A DNA stretch of 64,000 nt from Climacteris rufus (taxonomy: Eukaryota; Chordata; Aves; Passeriformes; Climacteridae): contig VZRZ01005953.1 of NCBI GenBank assembly GCA_013398175.1, positions 124,001-188,000 of the forward strand, read 5' to 3'. A program made the translations under genes and the position numbers. Position 1 is the stretch's first letter. Every line of letters starts with the position of its first letter. Of the stretch, positions 1-12,577 are shown one piece after another. Under the pieces are notes generated by a model. That model saw only the letters and a list, made by a program, of their open reading frames with translations. It did no database searches and was not told the origin of the DNA.

Positions 1-1006
1 TTAACCATATTGTGGAACTAATTTGATGTAAATTTTATTTATTTTTATATATTGAAACATATAACACATAAACTAAAAAAGGAGAGCTTAACTTCATATT
101 CTAGGTTGCATATGAAAGTCTGGCTACTGTAAAATAGGATTTTTTTTGTTTTGAAGAGTTAATCAAGTTGCTCTAGAACATCCCACTCCCCCGAAAAAGA
201 CATAATCCTCATACTTTTTATACTATTTCATGCTTCTTTTTCTAAACTATTTAACAACATAATCTTCAGCAATTTCAACAGGTACCTTTTCAATTTATAT
301 AAAGCACGAAACTTACAAATGAATTTTAGACTATTTCCATCCCTGCCCCCCGCCCCTTCCCCAGTTATTCTATAAATAGCATTTCAGATAAGGATTTGCC
401 ATCCGCTTTTCATGCTTGTAAGTAAAAGGGGTCATTAAAAGACAGTTTCAATATTTTAGGAATATAATTAACATCCCCTCCTTCCAGTTCAGTGGAATTA
501 CAGTCCAGAAAGAATTATTTGGATTGTTTAATGCCAGAAAATAGTATATGCACTGGTACTACCTGTTAATAGATCCCGTACATTTATGAAAAAAGGTAGC
601 AAAATAATGTATGAAGTAGACTGTCTACAACCTTGAAAAATGCTAAAGTTTTCTAAATTATTATTTTCCTTTAAAGTAATTTTTTTTCTGTACTTTTCAC
701 TGGGTTGACAATTGTAGGCCTATTTTTCTGGAAATCTGCTTCTTCAAGTAAAACAGATAATTAATTTTAGCAAAACAATAGCTTTAAACATTCTGATCAT
801 CAATTATTTTTTAAAGTAATCTAAATCTCGCAACTTCACCTAAAATTTGCAGAAAGATTTAGAAAACACAATAATATGATTTTAAGACCCAGAAGAATAT
901 AAAATTTGAATTCTTAATTTGGTTATTTTCTTATCTTCACAACTTTAATAACTTTAAAGCTCATCTTTCAAAGAAGAGACATGGTTAAAAAAAGCAATTG
1001 TCCGTT
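1..1006. other. Downstream flank or distal 3' UTR of CSMD3
   Basis: AT-rich sequence with no coding signal. On the minus strand there are two overlapping AATAAA hexamers at 34-43, which could serve a longer alternative 3' end. No recognisable repeat was seen. Confidence 0.4.
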
Positions 1007-1012
1007 TTTATT
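1007..1012 (-). promoter_or_regulatory. Candidate polyadenylation signal AATAAA
   Basis: Canonical hexamer on the minus strand, about 1.96 kb after the CSMD3 stop. A second copy at 2315-2320 and an overlapping pair at 34-43 are alternatives. The choice among them is a guess based on a plausible 3' UTR length. Confidence 0.4.
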
Positions 1013-1687
1013 TTGTTTACATTGCACTGAAAATTTACATCATACTTTTACAAATCCTTTTTCATAAAAATATACTTCTTTACAAAAGTGTATGCATTAA
1101 TATAAGAGGAGTAGCCAGTTGCAGAAGAAACATTTTAAACGATCTCAAATGTATTAACCTTAACATTAATGAATGAATCATAGTTATTGCAGTCATTTGA
1201 ATAAACAAGAATAAATAACAACCAATGGTATAAAATATAAAACAGCATCCTTTTAGTAGAATACAGTTTGACAGAGTTGTATGAATATTCAAAACAAAGT
1301 GTTGTAAAATGGTTTATAAGAAATTCATCAAACATTATAGAAATCCAAGCAGCAATCCTGGGTACAATGATTTTTGGTAGGCACTCTCTATTACGGTAAT
1401 AAAAAGGTTATTTTCACAGAATTATTAATGTCTGAAAGGGACAATAACAGATAATTCACACTGGCTAACACACAGCATTTGTGAGTCATGCTAAGAATGG
1501 AAGACAATGAACTACATCAAATAAATTACTGAGTTCCCGCTGAATAATTCTGATATGAAATAACTGTAAAACAAAAAATTGCATTTCCTTATAAGTGATT
1601 CTGGAATGTCTGAAACTTGTATCTGAGGGTTGTGGAATCTGAATTGTCCCTAAAATGAATGGATTGTCCCTAATAAAATCATGGCTT

Positions 1688-1705
1688 TATATATATATAT
1701 ATATT
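1688..1705. repeat. (TA)n microsatellite
   Basis: About nine TA units, in the presumed 3' UTR, followed by a T-run. Confidence 0.8.
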
Positions 1706-2967
1706 GATTTTTTTTTTCATTGCACTATGGTAATATATTAGATTTTAAATGAGTTGTAAGGATTTGTTTCCATAAAGTACATAATCTATAGATAAAATAA
1801 ATGTGAAAACACAGTATTTCCAAATCGTAACTTTCTGTTGCCTTGCAGATCTAATCCAAAGTTCATTAAAGTCTCTTAGAATCCATCAATTTCAATGGGA
1901 TTGCATCATGCTTTGTGCATGCATTTTGTCAAAATGCTGAAGGAACAAACTGGTAGAATATGGCCTAGTTTTAACTAATATGGACTGAAAAATGGACTCA
2001 TATTTTTGATATATGGATTTCATTACTACTATTACTGTAAACTGGACTTTTTAATAGGAAGTATCATTATGTTCTCACTTTTGAAAGAATGTAAGATGGT
2101 CCCTCTTGAATGTTCTTCAACATTAAGGAACACAGCCACATACAAAACTCAATTCATGTTAGCTTCTTTCTTCATTGTAAAATTTGTCTAGATATATGAT
2201 TGACAAAAGAAATATATAAACATTACAATCTGTGGGTATTGTTAATGAAAACAGAGAAAAACAAGCTTGACTTGGAACATGAAAATGAAGCAAGATGTGA
2301 AGCAGGGAAGAAAATTTATTATATAAGAACATTAAATTTTAATTTTTCTTCTGTGATATGAAAAGAGTTATACTTGCTGATTCCTAAATACTACATCCTG
2401 GACTTAAAAATTCAACTGTTATGAGAAAAAATAAAATACTTAACAGGCTGAAAAAAGAAAAAAGATACAAACTGATGAGAAAGATGTAGCATATGACTGT
2501 TAAAGAGAAATCTGTGACCTATTGTATCCTGTAAGTATAGCTCTTATTTTCTACCTATATCTTTTTTTTTTTTTAACCCAGTCCCTCTATTATAGTTTTT
2601 ATAAAGCACAGAATACTGATAGTGGATGCTCCTCCAATATATGCAAATACATTTTATGTTTTAGAATAACCTCCTTTTTTAAAAAAGCAAATAAACTGTG
2701 AGTAGCACTCATGGAGTGCAGCAAATTTTTTTAAAACTCTCCGTGGCATACACAAAGAAGAATTCTGATCCAGTTTATGAAAAATGAAATCAAAAGAAAA
2801 TAACTACAACCCATACTTGCCTATCGTCCTCAGGAAAAGGTGACCCACTATATCCTGAAAAGTGTGCTTTAATTTTTTTCATTTCCTTTTTTTTTTTTAA
2901 TCAGTGAACTGTGTGTGCACTGTGTTGTGTGTCAATTTCCAGACTTTGAAGACAAATCATTACCACA

Positions 2968-3127
2968 TTATACCATTGTGCAAACAGTGTTCAAGTTGGG
3001 GTCAAATCGTACTGCTTTCCCTTCCACTGACTTTGCATTTGTGTCATACATGGGGTTTTCAAAAGCAGCTTGTCCATTATTGTTTTCATGTACAGAGCAT
3101 CCTGTGTACTGTGTTTTAGGTGCAGTC
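2968..3127 (-). CDS. CSMD3: CSMD3 exon w18: cytoplasmic tail and stop
   Basis: Last coding exon: one nucleotide completing a split Arg codon, 52 residues and TAA. The acceptor is TTCTACAG at 3128-3129. It encodes the cytosolic tail, starting TAPKTQYTGC. Two motifs stand out: NPMY (an NPxY motif, used in other receptors for PTB-domain adaptors or endocytosis) at about residues 24-27 of the exon, and the C-terminus TMV, which fits a class I PDZ ligand (T at -2, V at 0). The end FDPNLNTVCTMV is what I recall for CSMD3, whereas CSMD1 has a related but different end. The previous exon ends in phase 2 and fits. Adaptor binding is inferred from motifs only. Confidence 0.95.
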
Positions 3128-4533
3128 CTGTAGAAGAAAGACAGAACATTTGTAAAAGCAGTTTTCCTCACTGACTTAAAGAGGCTTAAGAATCAGAACA
3201 GAATTTAGCTCCCAATTCCAGTTATAGGAGCTAAATATGAACCCTTGATTTTTTTTTTTACAGTATTTATGCTAAGAATAAATACTGTCTTTATCAAAGT
3301 TTAAGGGCTTTATGATTCATTGAAAATGGTGTTCACTCAGAAACTTAGTTAACAACCTTAGAAGAATCTATCCATTGTTACTGGATCCATTATGCATTAT
3401 CCGTGTTTTTATCCACTTCACTTGGATGATCAGATGATAACGACTACAACAGAATGTTGTAAAGACACAATAATTCCCCAGCCAGATGACTGAGGTTTCC
3501 TTTTTTCTCAGAATTTTACTATTAATGCGCTTGTAGCTGAAACGCGTTATTTTTCACTAAATAACTCAAAATACCAGAGTTCAAACCCTGAAAGACTTTT
3601 CATCTATATTGCTATACAAAATGCATATTATCTTGTAAGCCACCAATATAAAATGTAAAGACAAGTGCTGACAGCATACAGCTAATAGGAAATACATAAA
3701 ATAGCACCCCAGCAATTTTTCACATGCTGAAGCAGTTGAAAACAAGTAGTACTATTTAAAGATGATGGTACATGTTTTAAACTAATGTTCTCCTGTAACG
3801 TATATTGCTAGTATTATTGTCAGACTATCAAATGTACATCGCCATTTTTGCAATTAGTATGCAATGAATTGTCTTGTCATTAAAGTGATTAAGTTTTCTT
3901 TAGCCATCGAATAATTTGAAACTATAGGAAAATGTTACTGCATCCAAAGAATTATTACTGGTCTTGATAACATGAACAAAAGTGTTGAATCTAGACTATT
4001 GAAACTGAAGAGACGGGTGGCTATTTGACATAATTGCATATGAACTAATAATTTCAGATATAGAAACAGTTCCACAATGAAACCTCTTGATGCCATAATA
4101 CTTGCATATACTTGTATGCAAATAAACTGAACAGGCATTAAGATAAATTACTCAGGATATGAGTTGATTCTGTCTCATGAAGAAAAGAATATAGGCAATT
4201 TATTGTAAGTACACACTACAAATCTGAAATCTACCAATTATATTATTCACCATATGCCAATAATTTATAGCATCTATTTCATCATCATTTTAAAGATAGA
4301 AATTAAAAAAAAATTAAATAGATAGTAAGAAAATTACAGCACAGTATAATAAACTCATCCCTTAATCATTATACCAGACCTTAATAGATGTAGGAAGAAC
4401 TGTCTACATGGATATTTTGCAAACACCCTGTGGTTTTACAGAGAGCTTCATTTACACTAGTAAAGATTGAAGACAATAAACTCACCAACACATAGAGAAA
4501 TAGAGAAATTCTGTATATATAATTTGTACTCAC
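3128..4533 (-). other. Intron w17-w18
   Basis: 1.4 kb of AT-rich unique-looking sequence. Donor GTGAGT, acceptor TTCTACAG. I see no repeat, RNA gene or additional exon in it. Confidence 0.8.
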
Positions 4534-4669
4534 CTTTGTTTATAAAGATAAAAGCCAAAACCAGCAAATATAAGGGCAAAGAAAGGCACAAGAATAGCAA
4601 TGGCCACTGAACTACTATTTGTACCATGTGGTTGATTAGAAGAATTTGAACCCTCAGACATGTTGAGAC
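4534..4669 (-). CDS. CSMD3: CSMD3 exon w17: transmembrane helix
   Basis: 136 nt, entered in phase 1 and left in phase 2. The first part is a short Ser/Asn-rich extracellular segment (LNMSEGSNSSNQPHGTNSSS) with N-glycosylation sequons NMS, NSS and NSS. A hydrophobic stretch of about 22 residues (VAIAILVPFFALIFAGFGFY) follows, then LYKQR as a basic stop-transfer. This anchors the protein as type I with the sushi domains outside. Acceptor TTTTTTTAG, donor GTGAGT. The phase switch from 1 to 2 makes this exon obligatory: skipping it would remove the anchor and shift the frame of the tail. Confidence 0.95.
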
Positions 4670-6556
4670 CTAAAAAAACAATACGAGAAAGTAATATCGT
4701 ATATGTGTCATCACCAGCACATACCACCTCAATAACCCCTTGTTATTGGGTCATCATACTGTGTTCTTTTGCATACACACATCTGTATGCTGAGACCATC
4801 TGGAAGTTGACTATATACCATATTCTGATTAATATGTGGATGCCACATGTTGACAGAACAATACATATACTCTGGAAGAGTAAATATCTTACAGCATAAT
4901 CCTGCATGGGATTCAAGTTATCAATACACGTCACTGTACCGTGATACAAAAAGTCAAATTTATAATAACACACATGTTAGATTGATTATATTACTGGTTA
5001 TATTAGTATATTTCAGTAATTAATAAATAGTACATGTGAACAACCTAAACATGCTATCAAGATCAATCACCTGAAAAGGCAAGCTGAAAATTCATTATTT
5101 CCTTAGGTGCTGCTATTGACACACAGAGTGAATGAAGATAGGAACAGTTTTGAATAGCTAAAGCCAGATATTGATGAAAAAAATAGAAATACAACCTGCT
5201 GAATGGTTGAAGGACACATTATCTACACAGACAAGTTATACCCCTTTTAAATGTGAAGAAAGGAATAACAATGCATCTTCAAAGTTAATTTTCAAGTTTT
5301 AACTGGAACTTTTTAAAATTGCTCAGGTCATAATATTTTCTGACTTTCTTGATCTTATAAAAAATACACAGAAATTTAAAAAACCTCAAACAACAAAAAA
5401 GACCCCAAAGAACCACCCATGCTGTGAAGAAAGTTGTGTGGGAACAACAATCAAACATTTTATTTCAGAGAAACTATTTTTATGCTTTTGTGCACACAAT
5501 AATGAAGATGCAAATGTGCTAAAAAAAATCTGTTCAAAGATTGTAAATCTTTTTATAGCAATATTATTGACTAGATAGCTACAATTGTATCTTGTGTAGA
5601 ATTTGAATCTGACTGAATAATTATTTTCCTAGACATTATACACCAATAAAAGTATCTTCAATATTACAGAAAAGAATCTCAAAAGTATCCTCCAAAAATC
5701 AAATGAAGAAATGTAATTTTCATAATAATCTATCAAAACAATTTTTCAAGGAAGTCTTGCATTTTAATTTTTGTTAGATGACTTTCAAAGAATTTTAAGA
5801 AGTTAATAAAAGGGAATAATTGCTTATATTCAAATAAAATATTTATTGATAAAGATATTTCTAAAAATTCTTTCAAATTAAATTGCATATGAAAATACAG
5901 CAAAAAACAAGATCTCAAACAGTACATTTTACTGTGACTTAGAACTGTGAAAAAAGAAAAATTTCCATGGAAGGAGAAATATCACAGTTCTTAAGACCAC
6001 ATTAGTAAAGAAAATGAAATTCTCTTCTTAAAAAAACACAACAGAATGTTGTAATCAGAGCTCTGTTACCAAAGCTCTCTTGGTGTAGAGACAGGAAGTT
6101 AATGTTCAGGAAATACATCATCAAGTAAGTAAGAATTTTTTCTTCTTAAGAGTAATATCAGTATTTACTTGTGAATATTTTACAGTTTCCCTCTTCTAAC
6201 AAATGAAATGTATCAGCACCATAAACAAGAAATCAGTTTATCAGAGCATTCTTCAAAATGGGTTTTCTAGATAGCTATTAAGATGTGATTAAATGCATTT
6301 TACACATATTTGTACTAAAACATTGCTCTAAACATTACAAATGAATGGCTATACTATGCAATACATTGCAAATATCTTTAGCTCCTTATAACTTCTTTGT
6401 AACTATTACTTATATCACATTTTAAAGATATTGATATCTCAGTATTCTATAAAATGTCAATTCTGTTAACATCCTCCAGACACCCTCATACTACTGAGCA
6501 TAATAAAGCAGAACATGGAATAATGAACCAGCAAAGAATTAAAATTTGTTTAATAC
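4670..6556 (-). other. Intron w16-w17
   Basis: 1.9 kb of AT-rich sequence with no recognisable repeat or exon. The donor is GTATTA, one of the weaker ones in the gene. Confidence 0.75.
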
Positions 6557-6644
6557 CTAATCTTTGAAGTCCAAATTGTCCATAATCTTTACCCTGGATG
6601 AATCCTTGAAAAACATATGTTGCTCCATCAGGTTCAGCAGAAAC
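6557..6644 (-). CDS. CSMD3: CSMD3 exon w16: membrane-proximal stalk
   Basis: 88 nt, phase 0 in and phase 1 out, 29 residues beginning VSAEPDGATYVFQGF and ending YGQFGLQRL. It continues w15 directly (DGF|VSAEP), which fixes the reading frame: the acceptor TTTACAG is compatible only with a phase-0 end of the upstream exon, and w15 provides it. This region is conserved in CSMD proteins just before the TM helix but has no named domain that I know. The donor GTATTA lacks a consensus G at +5, so alternative use is possible. Confidence 0.92.
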
Positions 6645-8623
6645 CTGTAAACAAAAAGGACTTTGAATTAAATGGGGGAAAGTTAGTTGCAAATTGTAAG
6701 TATCTATCTGAAAGGGAGCTATTCTATTCTATATCTTAATATGCTTGACTGGTAGCTATTATTCCCCATTATAAACACACTCTTTTTCCTGGAAATTTAT
6801 ATATAATGTTCAAAAGAAAAGACAGAACTGTTACAGACACAACTTAGATATGGTGGTTTCTGGTCACATATGATACCTTATACTACCTTTTACTGTATTT
6901 TTTTAAAAGAAGTAAGACTGAAATATTCTGGTAGTTCAAATGTCAGTATTTCTACAGCCTTATATACTTCATAATTTTCTGTTTTGTTTAGGAAGTAGAT
7001 TGAAAAAGTTATATTGCATATAATCCTAAGGATGCAAGTATTAAGGTTTTAATTGTTACTTTTAAACTAAATTTAAAAGACCTTACATTAATAGTTCTTT
7101 TGATCTTTCTCAATGCTTATCCCAATAAGTACTTAATTATACAGCTGTGGACTAGAAGAATATTGAATAAGGCTTTGGTACAAGGGCAAAATGTACTCGT
7201 ATAAACCAAAAGACTTGTGGGAGGGAGGGGATGGTTGTGATCCTATGATTATCTCTCTTTACAGTAGGTAAGCACTAAAGTAGTGCACTGTATAAAATTT
7301 GACAGATACTGGCTAATATGGACAGTTATTAGTTTTAAATTGAGTGTTTCCTAGGTAGGTTCCTTCAAGTTTTTCCCTTAAGCTTTCCTTTCTCAAGACA
7401 CAATATGACTTCAGCAGTGACCTGAAGCTGTGTTTTCATGGAAGACAGGGTGCCTTTGTTAAGTGAATTTTTAACTTTGGGCTTAAGCAACCTCTTTGAG
7501 CTATTCCAAGACTAAAAGAAAAAAAAGGTCAAGTAAGAACAGTATGTAAATAGCATATTAAATGTAAGGAGGGCACTGTCTACTTTTGTATATTTAGAAG
7601 TCTTAAAGTAAATTCCTTGCTTTTGCCACCTCAGGAGCATGTTCATAAAGTGTAAAGTTTGCACAAGCCAAGAGAGTTAAACCCTTTTACTAGTGCATTT
7701 ATTGCTTAATCCGTTAATTTTAAGGTTTTCATTTTGCACCTTTTAAAAGAATTATTGTTGAACCAGTGCCACTCATTATAAAAATATAAATTTGTGCATA
7801 CAGTTCAATGTATACCTCTTCTCTTCTTTTGGCATGTGCACACATAGTGGTCTCCCTGTAGTGCTTTATCAGTAGGTGAAACAAGAAAACAGACAAATTC
7901 CTCAAAATATTAGATGGTGTAGTTAAGGATGTATGAGTGTTCATCATAACCCAAACTATTTTAGGCTCTTTATTTGCTAAAACATCTACTTTTTTCTCTA
8001 TTCTTGGAAGGCATCACCTTTTCATGGTTTAATCACATCCCAGATACCTGGGCTGTTTCTTCTTCTATTTAACCCTCTCCTTCAACTCTCCCCCTCTCAG
8101 TTATGTGCTCTCTTCCTCTCTGCTTTAAAGAATAAACTCGGACCCAGAACCCCAAGGGGCCTAATGCTTAATTGGAGTAATCTGTTTTGTTTTCCACATA
8201 GATGTGACAGTTCATCTTTTTCAAGGTATTTCTAAAAATTTCACCAAAAAGTAAAATATGAATGCTAATATAATGATCAAAATTTCTACTGTATTAATAA
8301 CATATATTATTATAAATTGATTTTACGATCAATTATGATAAAATTGCTAAATATATTAGAATGAAATTAAAAGAGACCTATGAGAAGGCTTCTGTACTAA
8401 CAGCCATTATAATTTTGCCTTCACTGTAAGACTGTTCCCATATTTTCCCTCAGACTAGTCTCCTGCATTTTACAAGAAAATTTTCATTTAATTTAATGAA
8501 TCAGCCTTGCTAACAAGATTCCATTTGATATGTCTCAGGATTTTTGGGGTGCAAAAACCAGCACGATTTCAATGAAACCAAAAAACCAAAATTCCCTCTC
8601 TTTTGTAGCAGAAATATACTCAC
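6645..8623 (-). other. Intron w15-w16
   Basis: 2.0 kb AT-rich intron. No CR1 tail, LTR end or exon-like frame was seen. Confidence 0.75.
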
Positions 8624-8736
8624 AAAACCATCCATAGCCCATTTTTCCTCTTTCAACTTGCTCGCAGATGTATGGGAGGGTGCTTTAATGAGATATATGT
8701 GGAGCATTAGCCGAGCTTCCTGGCTTTTATACACTC
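8624..8736 (-). CDS. CSMD3: CSMD3 exon w15: membrane-proximal region
   Basis: 113 nt: 2 nt completing a Gly codon plus 37 codons, phase 1 in and phase 0 out. It encodes VYKSQEARLMLHIYLIK, a segment that reads like a beta-strand, then a Ser/Lys-rich linker and KWAMDGF. Acceptor TATTCTACAG, donor GTGAGT. I found it because w14 and w16 cannot be joined in frame without it: w14 ends in phase 1 and w16 starts in phase 0. No cysteines, so it is not a sushi domain. Together with w14 it may form one folded stalk module; that is inference. Confidence 0.93.
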
Positions 8737-8941
8737 CTGTAGAATATAGTTTTAAAAATTCATATTTGTGTTGAGTAGAAAACTATTTTCATCTTTGAAA
8801 ATAAACACTTAACCTCTTGTCTTAAAGAGGAAAAGCAGGTACCAAAAGAATAGGTACCAATTGTTAACATTGTTAGTTTAGAAAGATGCATTCTTTTTTG
8901 AAATAATTTCAATAGTCACAGGACTTCAATAGAAAGTGTTT

Positions 8942-8971
8942 CCTTCTCTCCTCTGTAAAGAGGAGAGAAGG
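8942..8971. repeat. Strong pyrimidine/purine hairpin
   Basis: The arms CCTTCTCTCCTCT (8942-8954) and AGAGGAGAGAAGG (8959-8971) are perfect inverted repeats with a 4-nt loop GTAA. Pairing resumes past a one-base bulge. It lies 206 bp inside the intron after w15. No function can be assigned. Confidence 0.75.
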
Positions 8972-9639
8972 GAAACCCAATACACACAGCTGTTACTTCA
9001 AGCCTTAGACAGAACAAACACTGACAGCAATCTGATTTGAAATGGAAAATACTGTTCTGAATCAGGCAGAGCGTATTTAAACTTCACATCCCTACTTTCA
9101 AGATACATAATCTAGTCATTACATTAAAAATGTGATAGGAAGATAAACACATAAATTATTTTCCAAAAGCTGCTGCTAAATTAAAAAAATCAAATAAGTT
9201 AGAATTTTTTTTAATTTGATTGTTTTTCATCAGTTAATACAGTCAATTACAACACAGTTTCTTCCAGACGATGAGACAACTTATATGCAACCTTATTTAC
9301 TTTGTAGACATATTTAATTGACTTATTTTTGTTCCTGCAGAATAAATATTTAGAACCCAAATATCCTTATTTATATATTTGGAAATTAAAACAAAATTTC
9401 ACAATATGCTTAGTGATTTAAACTTGCATTACAAGGAAAATGGTGAAAATTAAAAATACAGTTATGATTTTTTCCCTCACATTTTTAATATGGTTATGAA
9501 CTAAAGGTTTAAAACTTCAGATTTTAAATAGAAGACCTCTGTAGTATAATTAATTTCCTTTCTGTCAGGTCAGTGAAATTACTGTTCATTTCTTATGAAA
9601 TCCTCTATTTGTAGAATCACACAAGGTTATATTGCACTT

Positions 9640-10028
9640 TATGTGAAAAAGAGTGAATGATATGTGACAAGGACCTACACTAGAGCAGTTTGAGAAGAAC
9701 CACAGCCTGTGGAAATGTCCCATGTTACATAGGTTTGTGAAGGATTGTCTCCTGCAGGTAAGATCCCATCCTGGAGCAGGGAAAGGCAGTGAAGAGGAAG
9801 GAGCATTGAAGTCAACACACGATGAACCGACTGCAATTTTGTATTCCCCATTCCCCTGTGCTGCTGAGAGGGGAGCAGGTAGAGAGTGAAGTTGAGCCCA
9901 GGAAGAGGGGAGGGGTCTGGGGGAGGTGTTTTGGTTTTTTAAAAATTCTCATCATCCTACTTTTCTTTGATTGACAATAAATTAAAATAATTGCCATAAA
10001 CTGAGTTGCTCAATGTCAGCCCACCACA
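9640..10028 (+). mobile_element. Degraded avian LTR fragment
   Basis: The stretch resembles the 3' part of an avian ERV LTR that I recall: repeated 'tgga(g)cag..tggaggac' phrases, a purine-rich block around 9880-9925, the polyadenylation-like AATAAATTAAAATAA at about 9977, and the terminal CCCACCACA ending at 10028. The 5' part is truncated or unrecognisable, and I found no target duplication. The family is inferred from memory. Confidence 0.55.
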
Positions 10029-11419
10029 TTCTCTGGTGGAAAAAAACCCAAAAAACTAAGGCTGCACACCACCAGCTAGCACACCCGCAGAAGGAAGGAA
10101 ATGCCCAAGTACTTCACATTCTTTGCATCTACAGGTAGGGAAGGAAGAAATTATGGCACAACTGAATAGCTTAATATTGGACTGCAGTGCTGAAAAGAGA
10201 TGATACTGCAGACAGAAGAGTGTTCAGACTAACAGAGTTTTGTCCATAGCCAGTAGAAAATGATAGGTGAAATTATTGTGTTAAAATGAATTCCAGAGGC
10301 AAAAAAAACCCCAAACATGATCATGACTGCCTTTCTGGCTGCTAATCTGAAAGAAAAAAAATAGACAAGAAAAGACATTTAACTTGTTCTCTTTATCAGT
10401 TTGTTCACTCTAAGCTCTCATTACAGACGATGATGAAATGGAATCTCAAAAGTTCAATTCAGATTAAGAAGCAACCTTCCCAACTCTCTTCAGAAGCTGC
10501 AGTAAAAGACACAGCAATAGGATTCCTAATTCATAGTTCTTGTGTACATGTCTAAACTGTGAAAACAGAAGGCTTCTCCACATTAGGGATCGGTGACTGC
10601 CCTATAGGAGGTATCACTGCAAATAAATCATCTCTGAGCTAATGAGAAAAACTTACTTTCATGTTAACATTGCAATGAGCTCAAATGAATGTACCTTGGC
10701 AAGACAGAGTTTATTCTATGTATACTATAATTACAGCAAGCATAGGTACCAAAATAAAAAGAAGTAAAAAAAAAGATGCATCAAATGATGGAATGCAAAA
10801 GAGTAAATGATGCAGGAGGAGGGAACTTCTTCCCCTTTGAGAAAACTACAAATTGAGTATAGGAGAATTCAACTTCCAGGCATCTAAATGTATTTTTTGA
10901 TCCATCCCTACTTCCCTGGCTTCAAGATATCCTTTCAGCATACAAGATCTCAGTATTCTATCTGCAGAATAGGGAAATAAAATAATATTAATTATCTCAT
11001 AACTTGTAAAGCCTGTATGTAGAGTGGAAAAGGGCATTTGGAATCATGTTTGTGTCTAGTTGAAGGAAGGTTTTTTTTGGAGAAGGAGATTTTTGGGTGA
11101 GAAAACAGTGGTTTACTTTTCCAATTCTAAAAATAAAAAATACTACATCTGCTGTTCTTGATACCTTCACAGAAATTACATGGCTGAAATTAAAGAGACA
11201 TCATATGATAGAAAAAATTCACACACAGCCAAGACAGGCAGGGTTATCAGTCAGAAAACATTCAGTCCAGACTGTCAAGCATAATTCCTCAAAGGACAGC
11301 TATAAAATACTTTTAACAGACAAACCTAGTGATAAGAGTTCATCACTCTACTCAATACTGGGAAATAAGACATCAGCAGAAACACAGATTCTATGGCTCA
11401 TTACATCTTTCCTGTAGAA

Positions 11420-12577
11420 CACCCCTCTCAGCAACCAGGGGTTCAGGCCCAGCCAAATAGGCTTATGAAAAGCAAATCTTGCTTGATTGTTCTGGTCTCC
11501 TCTTAGGATAAGGTGACTCAGTGGATGAAAGCAAGGTTGTGGATGTTGTCTAACTGAACTTTAGTAAAGCTTTTGACACCATTTCCAACAGCATCCTCCT
11601 GGAGAAAAGAGACTTTTCATGGGTTGGACAGGTGGACTCTTCACTGAGTAAAAAGCTGGATCTGGATGAGCCCAGAGAATTGTGTTGATTAAAGTTACAT
11701 CCAGCTGTTGGCCAGTCACAAGTGGTGCTCCCAGGGCTCAGTACTGGGGCCAGTTCTGTTTAATATCTTTATCAACAATCTGGACAAGGGCATTGAGGGT
11801 ACCCTCAGTCAGTTTCCAGATGTCACCAAGTTGGGCAGGAGTGTTGATCTGCAGAGGGATCTGGACAGGCTGGATTTATGCGCCTGCACTTGGGTCACAA
11901 CAGTCTCAGGCAACTCTATAGATTTGAAAGGACCTGGGGGGTGCTGGTCATGGCTGAACATGATCCTTCAGTGCACTCAGGAGGCCAAGAAGGTCAACGG
12001 CATCCTGGCTTGAAAAATAAATGGGGTGGCAGGGCAGTGATCTTCCCCCCATACTTGGCACCGTTGAGGCCACACCTCGAATTCTGTGTTCAGTTTTGGG
12101 CCCCTCACTACAAGAAAGACACGGAAGGGCTGGAGTCTGTTCAGAGTAGAGCAATGAAGCTGGAGAAGGGAGTGGAGCACAAGTCTTATGAGAAGAGTCA
12201 GAGGGAACTTGGGTTTACTCTGGAAAAAAAATGAGACTGAAGGGACTGTATCCTCTTTTCAACTACCTGAAAAGAAGTTGTAGCAAGGCAGGTTTGGGTG
12301 CTTTTCTCAAGCAGCAAGTTGTAGGATGAGAGGAAATGGCTTCAAGTTGTGCTAGAAGAGGTTTAGTTTGTATCCTAGGAAAGAATTGTTCACTGAAAAG
12401 GTTGTCTGGCATTGGAACAGGCTGTGCAGGGAAGTGGTGGAGTTACCATCCCTGGAGGTATTTTAAGACGTGTAAATGTGGCGCTTCCAGACACGGTTCA
12501 GTGGTAGACTTGGCAGTGCTGAGTTAAGCTGATTATCTTTGAATTCTTTTTAGACCTAAACAATTCTATGATTCTAC
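11420..12577 (+). mobile_element. CR1 LINE fragment, 3' end of ORF2
   Basis: Sense-strand CR1 relative to the window, antisense to CSMD3. Decayed reverse-transcriptase phrases are legible in several frames: a KAFDTIS-like block near 11568, QGSVLGPVLFNIFINNLDKG near 11735, a degraded FADDTKLG box (FPDVTKLG) near 11815 and LEFCVQFWAPHYKKD near 12080. It ends in AATTCTATGATTCTA at 12577. Frameshifts and stops show it is dead. The 5' limit is approximate. Confidence 0.9.

Larger units (their letters stand above)
1007..2967 (-). other. CSMD3: Probable CSMD3 3' UTR
   Basis: This follows directly from the stop codon at 2968-2970 with no splice site needed. Candidate AATAAA signals on the minus strand lie at 2315-2320 and 1007-1012, giving 3' UTRs of about 0.65 and 1.96 kb. 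The longer one is closer to the size I expect for this gene. The stretch is AT-rich, with a (TA)n run near 1688-1705 and several T-runs. The extent is inferred; transcript ends would settle it. Confidence 0.5.

Noticed and set aside
11097..11417. 106-codon plus-strand open frame left of a CR1
   Set aside because: No recognisable domain, biased to Lys/Ser/Thr as expected for AT-rich DNA, and antisense inside a CSMD3 intron.
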